A stretch of DNA of 64,000 nucleotides from Obelidium mucronatum (Eukaryota > Chytridiomycota > Chytridiomycetes > Chytridiales > Chytriomycetaceae). Every line of letters begins with the position of its first letter. The first letter of the stretch is position 1. Positions 31,884 to 41,999 of the stretch are shown piece after piece. A model generated the notes under the pieces. It searched no databases. It saw only the letters and a list, made by a program, of their open reading frames with translations, and was not told where the DNA came from. The stretch spans positions 248,001 to 312,000 of the forward strand of contig JAIVFH010000016.1 of assembly GCA_025765595.1 (NCBI GenBank), written 5' to 3'. The position numbers and the translations under genes were made by a program.

Positions 31884-33403
31884 ATGATTTTGTTGGAGTG
31901 AGTATGCTGAGTTCCATCCATCCACTTGCCCGCTGCCGCCACGAGTCGCCAGTAGGATGTCCGTGCTACTATACGCGGCGGTCGCGGAGGCCAGGATGCT
32001 GGCCGATCTTGACCCCGCTGCCTATTATTGATTGGTGTTTGTTTTGCTGCTAAATTACAACAAACCTCCCCCCCGCCCCAACTTGAAACAGGGAACGCAA
32101 CCGCATTCTCGAAGAAACATTCAGAGAACGATTCAACAGGTGAGACTGATGCTGTTGCTATTGCCAAGAACATGACAAACCGAGAAAAAGACACTTGGCC
32201 GATTTAAAGCTACTCTTTCCACTTCCATCCCAAAACCGTACCCTTACTAACAACAAAAAAAAACAACTACATCTCAATAATTGACATCAGAATCGAAGAG
32301 CCTGAAAAGCTGTTTCTGACCATCCACGATTTCGATGGCGTTTCTTACTCTGTCGAAACCAAGGACTCCAAATCTGTCGTCTACTTTTCAATGAGTATGA
32401 AGTGCTACCCGGAACTAAGAGCGTACGGTGCGGACCAGATTTTGTACCGTGAGTACGGCGCCCTCTTTCAACAAACCGCCGAACCTGGCTTTGAAGTCAC
32501 CTTGAGGATCGACCAGGATCAATTGGGAGGAGTGGACAAGGGTATGTTCAATGATTCTGAGAGTTAAATTATATGGTTTTCTGTTCTTGCTTAATTTCGA
32601 AACGATAGAGGTATTGGTCAAGAAGTTGGCTCTCTTGAAGCGAAACGCATTGGCCGCCCCTTTTGAAGCTGCATTCCAAGCTCAAAGCGAGGGAAGACAG
32701 ACTGAAGTCATGACTGTAAACTACCGTGAAAGCGAAGCAATTTACGTGATGGGATACCCTGACCGCGTAACTGTTATTTTCTCGACCCAATTCAAGGAAG
32801 AAACGGACCAAATTTTTGGCAAAGTCTTTTTGCAGGTGAATTTTTGTTTGTTGACTGTTGTGTTTTTTTTTTCTATGGTCAACCAAACGACGGAACCCAA
32901 ATAGGAATTTGTGGATGCCAGAAGACAGCCCGCCATCCAAAATGCACCGCAAGTTTTGTACAATGCACGGGAACCACCTTTGGAACTCCGTGGATTGAGA
33001 CTGAATGACTCAGAGAATGTTGGATATGTCACGTTTGGTATGCTTTGCATGTTGTTGTTTTTTTGTCCCATCAAAGAAGAAAATTTTAACCTCCCACAAA
33101 TTATAGTTTTGTTTCCTCGTCACTTTGTGGCAGGACCAATTCGTGAGGAAACCATCTCCCGCATTCAGCTCTTTAGAGACTACCTGCATTACCACATTAA
33201 GGCTTCGAAAGCATACATGCACTCAAGAATGCGTGCTCGTGTGGAATCGTTTTTGAAGGTTCTTAACCGTGCCAAGCCAGAGAAGCCAGAAGATCAAAAG
33301 GAGAAGAAGACTATTGGGTTTGCTTTTTTTCTTCTTTTTTTGTCGTTGCAACCCTGCTAATGTTTTTTTTCGTTGATATAGTGGAAAGACATTCAAGCGT
33401 TAG
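31884..33403 (+). CDS. ARPC2: Arp2/3 complex subunit 2 (ARPC2, p34-Arc)
   Basis: This is the p34 core subunit of the actin-nucleating Arp2/3 complex. Splicing of very small 5' exons rebuilds the usual N-terminus: exon 1 is only 14 nt (31884-31897, MILLE). Exon 2 (32092-32139) gives [16 protein letters not shown], and exon 3 starts at 32291 after a TACTAAC branch site ([20 protein letters not shown]). Later blocks fit the family: [72 protein letters not shown], and [21 protein letters not shown]. The last mini-exon (from 33384) ends GGKTFKR, as the family ends in a KTF-type motif. The tiny first exons would be missed by ordinary ORF calling. The partner complex subunits are not in this window. 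Confidence 0.94.
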
Positions 33404-33670
33404 TGAGTTTTCATCAATCTGTCTTTGTTGTGAATTCTTAATAAAAAAGAAACTCTTCATGTTGTATAAATCTCTTTTCTTTTTAAAAAATTTTTTATTT
33501 TATTCTTTTATGAAGTTACGTTGGGACCGATGGAAAAAAAAAAGAAGAGGAGAAAATCAAGTTGAACGACTCAAAGAATGAATAAAAAAAAACAGTAAAA
33601 AAAAACCCCCCAACTTTCTTGTTTTTAGCGGATTTTAGTCATCACTCTTTTTTCCCGATTTTTTTTTTGT

Positions 33671-35223
33671 CTAAGCAGATGGCTGACCACCACGAGCCAT
33701 CATCCTCGCAACTCGCAATCTCTCAGCCAAAACCACAGGAACACCACCTCCAAGACACGCCAACGGAAACAAAGCCGGCCCACCAGCACGCATGGAAACC
33801 CCCTCAGCCCACCCATCTCTAAACACCTTTGTCAAAACCACCGAATCCCCATCCGTCAAACTCAATTCATCTCCAAACTCCTTCGCATAGTATCGTCGCA
33901 CCGGGAAACTCTCACTCCCACCATTAGCAACAATAAACGGATCACGCGCAGCCACATCCATCGCCGCTTCCTCTTTACTTTGCAATTGACGTGTCTCTGG
34001 TAAACTAAACGTACGCTTGGGGATCCCGTTTCGACTCAACGTGATCATGGCCATTTCCCCGCTCGTGCTGACTTCTTCGCTGGCGTATTGCGCTGCCTTT
34101 TGTTTAGGGTCGATCGAGGTTGGGAGAGTCGGTTGGTTCAAGAGGCGTTGGGCAACGGCTCCTCTTTGGTTGCAGCAGAAACACATGATCGAGAGGAGGA
34201 CTAAGGCGCCGCCAAAGACTCCAATGAGGATCCAGAGGACTGGACTCGCGGTTGGTGGAGCAAAGTCGGCTGGGTTGTTGTTTCCTCCGACAGATGTGGT
34301 GGCTGATTTTTTGTATTTGGTTTTTAGTTTTTTGAGTTCAAACCACATCCTCCAAGAGTAAAAAAAAAAAAAAGAAAACTCACGGCATGCAGGGATTGGA
34401 GACGATTGCTGGCATCCAGGGGCTCCACAGAGAGTTGGTGGTAAAGAGCATTGAATGCTGGAGCTGAATAGGATAGTGGGTCCAGTGAATCCAGTTCCGA
34501 TCGCATTCCTGGAAAGTGGATTATAGTTGATTTATATTTAGTTATGTCACTTTTTCTTGTTTTTTGTTTTGGTACTCACAAGCTTTGAAGGGCTGGAATA
34601 GCCGCCAAGGTGGACAAACCGGTTGAGACACCTCGGTTACCAGAGATATCACTGAGGAAAAAAGAAAAGCATAAACAACCAGGTGCGCCATTACAGTTTG
34701 GGTGCTGCTATTTTGAGACCCAGCCTTCCCACTCCCCGCCCAAAAAAAAATCATAACTCACAGGAGAGTCAAACGAGTCAACAAGTTCAGACCGGCTGGT
34801 ACTTGCCCTGCCACTCCAGTGTTGGCCAAACGGCTAGATCATTGAAAGAAGGAGGGGGAGGGATGCGTTATTTTAGTTACTATTTGTGGCTTATCACATC
34901 AATTGAATAAGGGACCAAAAAAAAGGACTCACAGCTCCGTGATATAGGTGCTGGTAGAATCACAAACAACTTGACCATTGGTAAACATGGTTCCAGTGCA
35001 GCAGTCCGTTGCGGTATCGTTTGGTACACGTGGGTAGCCCCTGCGATGGAAAGTTATCAGTTTCACCACCGCCAATGCTTGCCATCTTGTCCCCGCCAAT
35101 TCCCCACCATATATCCAGGACTCCGACTTTGAAGATGGAGCAATCCGTTCCTGTGCTTCCGATTCCTTTTTGGGCGTGGGCGACGGCAATGAGGAAACCG
35201 CTGGCAATAAGTGATGCAAGCAT
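33671..35223 (-). CDS. LRR single-pass membrane protein with C-terminal SH3 domain (LRR-TM-SH3)
   Basis: The product starts with a good signal peptide (MLASLIASGFLIAVAHAQ). An LRR N-cap follows (TDCSIF, TDCCTG, VVCD). Several short exons then encode LRRs, and a TM helix comes next (VLWILIGVFGGALVLLSIMCFCC). In the cytoplasmic part there is a clear SH3 domain: RRYYAKEFGDELSLTDGDSV, VFRDGWAEGVSM and ALFPLACLGG carry the expected ALYDY-like start, DEL/GD, W-x-x-G and FP-x-x-x-L signatures. Exons are near-repeat size with phase conserved. It resembles the LRR-TM genes at 11.6-14.5 kb but adds the signal peptide and SH3. SH3 would bind Pro-rich partners, so this may link a surface ligand to signalling or actin. 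The ligand is unknown. Exon limits in the LRR part are approximate. Confidence 0.85.
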
Positions 35224-35625
35224 TTTTCCTGTTTCAACTTGTGAAAAGAAAATACACAAATGAAAAAAATTCAATTCCCTTTCGTTTCAAAGGGAATGGC
35301 AAAGGGCAGTAAAAATCCAATCATACTCATTTATTTGGCAACTCTTTTGATTTTTCTTTTTTGTTTTTCGTTGGAAGGTTTTGTGAATGTTTCCCATCCA
35401 ACGTTTGATTGGTTGGTTCATGTTTTGCAACTAGTTGTGTCTGACTTGGAGCTTCCAACTTTCAAAAAAATAAACGGTTAATGAGAAGAATATATAGTTT
35501 ATTTACCCATATCTTTTCAAGATTTGAAATAAGTGGACGTGAGATCGAGATCGACAAAACCCAATCGGCCAATCACAACCAAAAAAAAAAAAGGTTGGCC
35601 AAGAAGAAGAAAAAAACACACGAGA
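35224..35625. other. Divergent intergenic region, LRR-TM-SH3 / first Rieske gene
   Basis: About 400 bp with both promoters. A small ORF over 35260-35481 has no recognisable family. An A/G-rich stretch (about 35580-35620) directly precedes the Rieske ATG. Confidence 0.5.
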
Positions 35626-37032
35626 ATGAGCCGCAGCCAGGAAGAATTAGAAGAGGCGTATTACTCAGAGAGCAACACGGATATGCGGAATCACTGGTAT
35701 CCGCTGATCACGTCTGCAACACTGATCAAAGACAAACCTTTGGGCCAACACATTCTGGTTTGGAAACCCCATCGTTTCTTTCTAGCATCTTTGCGAAAAA
35801 AAAACTAATATAAACCACACAAACAAAAAATAATAATAATAAGGGAGATCCAATTGTGCTCTATCGTGATGTTGTCAGTGGCGAAGCTTTGGCGTTTGCA
35901 GACAAGTGTCCACACCGCAGTGCCCCACTCTCGGTCGGAAGAATCATGGATGGAAAGCTTGAATGTCGATACCATGGCTGGCAATTCGATGGAACAGGCG
36001 TTTGTTCCAAAGTTCCTTCAAGCAACAAGATTCCAGGCAATGCAAAGTTGAGAAAGTACCCGACTGCTGAAGTCGATGGATTTATTTGGGTAAACAGAAG
36101 GCAACCGCCCAGTTTAAAACGATTCATATTTTTTTTGTTAATATTCATTATTATTATTATACAAGGTGTTTCCAGGCGATGTAACAAAAGTGGAGGGAGC
36201 AGCAAAACCTGGAATTTATTTTGCCACGAAACGCGATTGGGTTCAGCGTTCTGGGTGTGAAGTATTGGATATCGATTCTTCCTTGTTGAACGAGAATTTT
36301 TTGGATCCGGCGCATGTAAGTATTGAATAATGAAAACTGCAGGTGCTAAGTATGCATCGTTAACCTCCTTGCATCCTTGTTTTTTATCCATGTCTGAAAA
36401 ATTAGCTTCCCTTCACACATGACACAACCATTGGAAAACGAGAAAACTCCACCATCATGAACATCACCTGTGATTTTATCGACAAGACTCAGGAAGGGCA
36501 TGGGATTGGTATTGAAGGCCTCGTTTCCCAACCCGAGCGTCCAGACTTGATGAAGATTCAGCAAAAGTTTCATTTCTTGCCGCCTTGCATTGTTTCGCTC
36601 GATTTTGGTGGCCTCGGTGACCAGACGTTCTACAGTGTGCCCACAAAGAAGGGACACTGCCATTTCATTTACTCTCAGCGTTGGTCGTTTTTGCAGAAGG
36701 CAGAGCAGTTCTACTTGGGGAGAGTCATTTTGGATTGGTACAACCCATCGTATGTGCGCAAGATTTTAATGGAGGATTACGAAATGTTGAAGGGGCAGCA
36801 AGAACGATTGGCTGTTGGAGCGAATGCCATGAATTCCCCCGTACAAGCCGATTTGATGATCAAGACATATCGCAATTGGTGGAGAAAGGTGATGAAACGA
36901 GAGGATGGCGGGCCTTGGTTCGCAGGTTATAGTTCAGATATGGAGGACATCATGTTGGAAGACATGCCTCGTCGTGGCGGCCCTCCGAAGGGATCTTTTG
37001 TCAAGCACAGAAACTCGAAAAGTGACGCCTGA
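35626..37032 (+). CDS. Pheophorbide a oxygenase-like Rieske non-heme iron oxygenase, copy 1 (384 aa)
   Basis: Four exons (35626-35757, 35844-36089, 36166-36315, 36406-37032) give 384 residues. The N-terminal Rieske [2Fe-2S] domain has CPHRSAPLS and CRYHGWQF, the C-x-H...C-x-x-H ligands. The C-terminal oxygenase part has DPAHLPFTHDTTIGKR, where Asp/His ligands of the mononuclear iron are expected, and LDWYNPSYVRKILMEDYEML and WWRKVMKREDGG. This layout (NHWYPL at the start, Rieske, then the DPAH block) matches the PaO/TIC55/CAO class best known from plants and cyanobacteria. The substrate in a fungus is unknown; no transit peptide or TM tail is evident at the C-terminus. A near copy follows 63 bp downstream in the same direction. 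Confidence 0.9.
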
Positions 37033-37095
37033 AGGTGACAATCCTCCTTTCGGTATATTTTCCCCCCCATCTTGGAATAAAAATATGTTTGTAAA

Positions 37096-38461
37096 ATGAG
37101 TGAGTATAAACAAACACAGGAGGAGTTGGAAGAAGCCTACTACAGCGAGTCCAACACAAACCTTCGAAACTGTTGGTATCCGCTTCTCCTCGGAAATGCC
37201 GTTAAAGCTGGAACTCCCTACGCACACCACCTTCTGGTATGTCACCCAACGCGTCACCAATCAAACTACGTTTTCAATATTATTACCACCAACTAAACAA
37301 AGGGCGATCCAATTGTTCTGTATCGAGACCCAGAGACTAACGATGTTATCGTGTTTGCGGACAAGTGTCCCCATCGAAGTGCGCCACTCTCAGTGGGAAG
37401 AATAATGGATGGAAAGCTTGAATGCAGATATCATGGTTGGCAGTTCTCGACTGATGGAGTGTGCTCCAAGGTCCCTTCAAGCAGCAAAATCCCCACGAAT
37501 GCAAAAGTACGAAAGTATCCCGCCGTTGAGTCAGAAGGATTCATATGGGTAAAAACAAAGGAAACTCCATGAAAAAACAGAAATCACTATGCCTAATGTT
37601 TCTCGTTAGATCTGGCCTGGGGATTTGGAAGCTGTCAACAAAGTGCCAAAGCCTGTCATTTACTTTCCAAAATTGAAAGAAGAATGGGTTCCTCGCATTG
37701 GATATGAAGTGTTGGACATCGACGCGTCTTTACTGAATGAGAATTTTCTGGATCCCGCGCATGTAAGCAAATATAGACTTGTTTTGAAGCCTATTTCAGC
37801 TAATGTAATGGGAAAGCTTCCATTCACCCACGATACTACAATTGGAAAAAGAGGAAATTCCACAATCATGAATATCACTTGCGAATTTATCGACAAAACC
37901 AACGAAGGTCATGGAATTGGAATTCAGGGCTCCGTATCACAACCAGAACGCCCCGATTTGATGAAGATTCAACAAAAGTTCCAATTCATGGGTCCCTGTA
38001 TCGTCTCACTAGACTTTGGGGATTTGGGAGATCAAACTTTTTACAGCATTCCTACGCGTAAGGGCCATTGCCATTTCGTGTACATTCAAAGATTCTCGTT
38101 CATGCAGTTTTTGGAAAAGCAATTTTGGGGACGGTGGATTCTTGACTGGTACAACCCATCCTATGTACGCAAGATTTTAATGGAGGATTATGAAATGTTG
38201 AAGGGTCAGCAAGAACGATTGGCTGTTGGAGCGAATGCCATGAATTCTCCAGTTGCAGCTGATTTGATGATCAAAACATATCGCAATTGGTGGAGAAAGG
38301 TGATGAAACGAGAGGATGGTGGGCCTTGGTTCGCAGGATACAGTTCAGATATCGAGGATATCTGTTTGGATGATAACAGATCAAAGAAAGTGGGCAAATC
38401 AGCAAGTGGTCGTGTTGCAACCAAAAAAAAGCAAGGAAATGGACAGGTGGTGCCAGAATAA
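37096..38461 (+). CDS. Pheophorbide a oxygenase-like Rieske non-heme iron oxygenase, copy 2 (394 aa)
   Basis: Four exons matching copy 1 in position (37096-37236, 37303-37548, 37610-37762, 37817-38461) give 394 residues. It keeps the Rieske ligands (CPHRSAPLS, CRYHGWQF) and DPAH/LPFTHDTTIGKR. Where copy 1 has an intron after DPAH, copy 2 has a 54-nt stretch without stops (37763-37816) that begins GTAAGC and ends AAAG. It reads through as 18 extra residues. Because family members run DPAH directly into (L/I)PF, I treat it as an intron. The C-terminal tail is Lys-rich and differs from copy 1. Sequence similarity to copy 1 is highest over about 215 bp of the last exon. Function unknown beyond an oxygenation reaction. 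Confidence 0.9.
37763..37816 (+). other. Stop-free 54-nt intron in Rieske copy 2
   Basis: The stretch begins GTAAGC, has a TTTCAGCTAATG segment near its 3' end and ends GGAAAG before CTTCCATTC. Its length is a multiple of three with no stop, so retention would add 18 residues. Copy 1 has a stop-containing intron at the same codon boundary. Confidence 0.65.
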
Positions 38462-38490
38462 GATAACTTCAGGGAATACAATCTCTTTAA

Positions 38491-41400
38491 TCACAATCGA
38501 TCCAAAATCATCTTCACACGATCTCGATTTGAAAATGACATCGATTTGCTTTCCCTCGCCAGCTCTTCCTTAAATCCACTCGCCAATGCCGGGAACCATT
38601 TCAAAACATTATGGCTAGCTTCAGCACAGGTTTTGAATAGTTCGTAATTTTCGTGGCTCGTGTTTACACATATGCGTATACTGCTTGTACAGAGTTCCCC
38701 AAAAACAACTAAAAACTCATGCTCTTGGTTGCCATGGCCTACGAGGTCGCCAGCTTCCTCTAACAGATTTGATAACAATGTAGAAACTCCAAAGAAAGCA
38801 TCCAGAGATTTGAGGCTTGGCTGAAATTAACTGGGATGAAAACCTGTGGACATAAACGCAATCAACTAACCACAAATTCAGTCAGCATATCCATGGTGAA
38901 ATCAATTAATCCGTTTTGAATCAAGACGGAATTAGAAAGCAAAAGACACGCAATCATCTATAAGTATTTAAGTCCAATTGCATCATTTTTGTTATCATTA
39001 TACCTTGCTCAAATAAATCCTCTTCCGCGCCATAACCATGACACCAGCGTTGTCTTTCTGAATTTCTGTCCATTTGATCTGTAATCCGCCTGTGCCAACC
39101 ACATGCACACCAAACATTTGACAATAGTCTTCGTAGCTGCATATGGCCGAACTTTCTCCCGAGATTTTTGCTGCGACTGACGCTGTGGTGCCTGTTACTC
39201 CGACTGATAACACGAAGCCGAAAAACAGAGGCCATTCCAAAGCAGCCTCTGGAAAATTCTGTCGCTCAAACGAGATTTCTAAAGCTCGCGAGACAATCGC
39301 GACATCAGCAAGAGGACCTTTAAGTACAAGTGGGGTCAATAAATTGATTTGTAAAATGAAGAAACAAAAAAAATGGTATACTCAACAGGTAAGACATGCT
39401 GCTAATCCACTTATGAGGATTTCTGACCAGGTTGGAAGGTAATACAACAATTCAATGGCAGCCTTCTGGCAGTCAAGTGGAAGCAACAGAAACGGACCAA
39501 ATAGTGGTCCCTTTTGCGGAGTGACGACGTGAAAGAAAGGCACCAGTCCATTCTTCACACTATTGACCATTTTCTAAACATAAAGTGTTAGTTGTCGAAT
39601 TGCATGGTAAAAGACACGAACCGTGACTTCAACATCATCGCTTAGCACACTCTGGCGCAAAATCATTGACAGAAACGCCAAAATATGCTGACTCCCTTTA
39701 GGGTTGGAAGCCCCCAAACTCCACAATGCTTTTGGGAGGTATCCAAGCCAGTCTGATTTTGCTGCACGATTCACATTTGGACTTAAGTTCATGAAGGCGT
39801 CTTGAATAAATTGGAACATTTCCATCCAAAGGGCAGTCTTTGCGCTCAGTTCCTTGTGTCGACGGACAAGAAGCTCCATAAGTTTTATTCCACGTTTCGA
39901 GCCATTTTTCAGAGTAGATTCACAAAGTGGGAAAATCATTTTCATTGATTGCAGAGGCAGGATGTCATCCTAATGTAAAGATTAAGAAAGAAGGCACCGC
40001 CTCCCACACAATCCCGCGTTTTACCTTTGCTGCAATGATTTTGAAAATATAGGCGAACATAGTTTCCTCCCATACTTTGCTGTCACTTTGTCCTGCCGCC
40101 CAATCCTGGGGCTGAAACAAGGACACAATCTCGCAAGTTTTGATATTCATTTCTTGCAGAACTTGTTCACACTGGCGGAAATTGTCAGACACATAGCATT
40201 CAACATTCAAGAAAAATCATCTACATGTTCAGTCTTGATTCCAACAGCGTTGTGTCCATAAGGAAATGAAACCAACACATGTTTTGCGAAACTAGCCACG
40301 ATTGCCTTCCTCCCACCAAGGTCTAAATTGCTTGGGCCATTAAAATTCTTTACCAACGATTGATGCAGAATGGACATGCTCAAATTCAACTTTTCCAATC
40401 CCTGAGTTTCATTGATCATGGCCCCTGAAAGTACAATGGCAGCAGCTTCCAACCAAATATCAATACAAACAGGAACAATTGCATTTATAAATTCAGAGGG
40501 CCCCCATGTGTCTGCCTGTATTGGTTTCTTGGACACGGTGGTTTCGCCCAGACTGAGTTCAATACGATCGTTGGCCGATTTAATAGGATTTGAAGAAATA
40601 GAAGCTAACGAATTGGAGAAAATGTCCAAGTTCCATTTGGTGTTTTGGTGCCAGCGATCTGCGCTTCGTGTCAGCGTAATATCCTGGATAATACAACCAT
40701 GATTATTAAAAACTGGTTCCTTTTACTTTCATACCTTTTTGAAATACAGTGAGTATTCTGCTGGAATACTGAAGGGACGGTTAGTACTTAAACCGAAAAG
40801 TTGTGAATTCAAAAACATCCGCCCCATCGACAGCAAAAGCCGAATTCACCTCCATTTAAAAATAAAGTAAAATAGAAAAAGCATACAAGGTAGATTGCCA
40901 ACAAGTTTCCGTCGATAACTTAAGGAGTTGGTTCATGCTGGCAAGCACAACAATCTGGTCCTATGTCTGATTTTCAATAAATGATACAGGCAATAGCAAT
41001 ACGTACACCGTCCATAATCGACTCTTTTGACTTCTTGACAAAGGAATCTTGGCCTGTCATAAAAACATGAATACTTGATATTTGGGACATTTGAGAAACA
41101 AAAGGCCCACCAGACACTTTTTGCCGTTTAAGACTTAACAAAGACATATAGTTTTGGATAATCTGGAATGGTAATAAATTATGAGTTTCGATTTGGTGAC
41201 TTACGAAATTCGCTCACTTGAGGGGATGCTGGAATGAATGTGGCGGGGAATACATCAATCCACACATTGATGAAACGAACAGCATCATAACGAATTTCAT
41301 TCACAATATGGTTCATGGCAGAACAAGCGTAGGTAATAATGACCGAAACAAAAGGCAGCAGCAATTTCTATAAGATTCATGTTGAAGCCCATGACAGCGA

Positions 41401-41926
41401 TACATAAATCAAGCAACATACAGCGGGAGCCAATTTGACCAAGACTTTCGCAAATTGAATCAAAGCTTTTCGAACTTCAAATTCGCGATCCAAGAGAATC
41501 GGTGCTGTGGCATTGATAATCTGACTCAAGTGTAACACCATTGTTCTCTGGTCATCACTGATCAGGTCTTTAAGCTTATTCATCGAATCTGACAAGTTGG
41601 TGTTTGAGTTGATAGTCTCATTCATGGTTGCTGTTGTTGACACCTTTTCTGTTGGAACCGCTGTGATGTAGCAACATGCTCAATATATATTTCAAATCCA
41701 GATTTCCTTTCAGAGCTGCATCAGATACGGCATCGCTGTCTGCAACAGATTGGGTCCGAACGACGATGGACTTTGATTTAAAAGACAAGTTCGTCAAGTT
41801 TCCCTGGTCTTTGGCGCCGCCAACATTGAGCTTCTTTTTCTGTTTTTGTGATAGTTCAGAAACTGCAAAAAGAACAAGATGCGGTTTAACTTTGAAGTCC
41901 TTTTCCTTCTTCTTCTTTGGTCCCAT
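38491..41926 (-). CDS. IPI1: Ipi1/TEX10-like protein of the Rix1 (rixosome) pre-60S complex
   Basis: The N-terminus MGPKKKKEKDFKVK, the KKLNVGGAKDQGNLTNLSFKSKSIV block and the following LLHHS match the IPI1/TEX10 family. Another family hallmark is FVSVIITYACSAMNHIVNEI followed by RYDAVRFINVWIDVFP. The remainder is a helical, HEAT-like scaffold spread over ten or more exons (for example WLGYLPKALWSLGASNPKG, EMFQFIQDAFMNLSP). In other organisms this protein works with Rix1 and Ipi3 in late pre-60S ribosome maturation and rDNA heterochromatin. It has a size similar to metazoan TEX10 rather than to the short yeast Ipi1. Exon junctions in 38.8-41.2 kb are only roughly placed. Start is 73 bp from the divergent gene. 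Confidence 0.82.
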
Positions 41927-41999
41927 CTTCGGTTTGTTAAAAAAAAATCGACAAAAAAAAAACAAAAGAAGGTCGTTCGAGAACACGGCAAAGCAACAA
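41927..41999. promoter_or_regulatory. 73-bp divergent gap (Ipi1/TEX10 / 1368-aa protein)
   Basis: AT-rich divergent gap with two runs of A (about 41939-41965). It must serve both genes. Confidence 0.5.
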
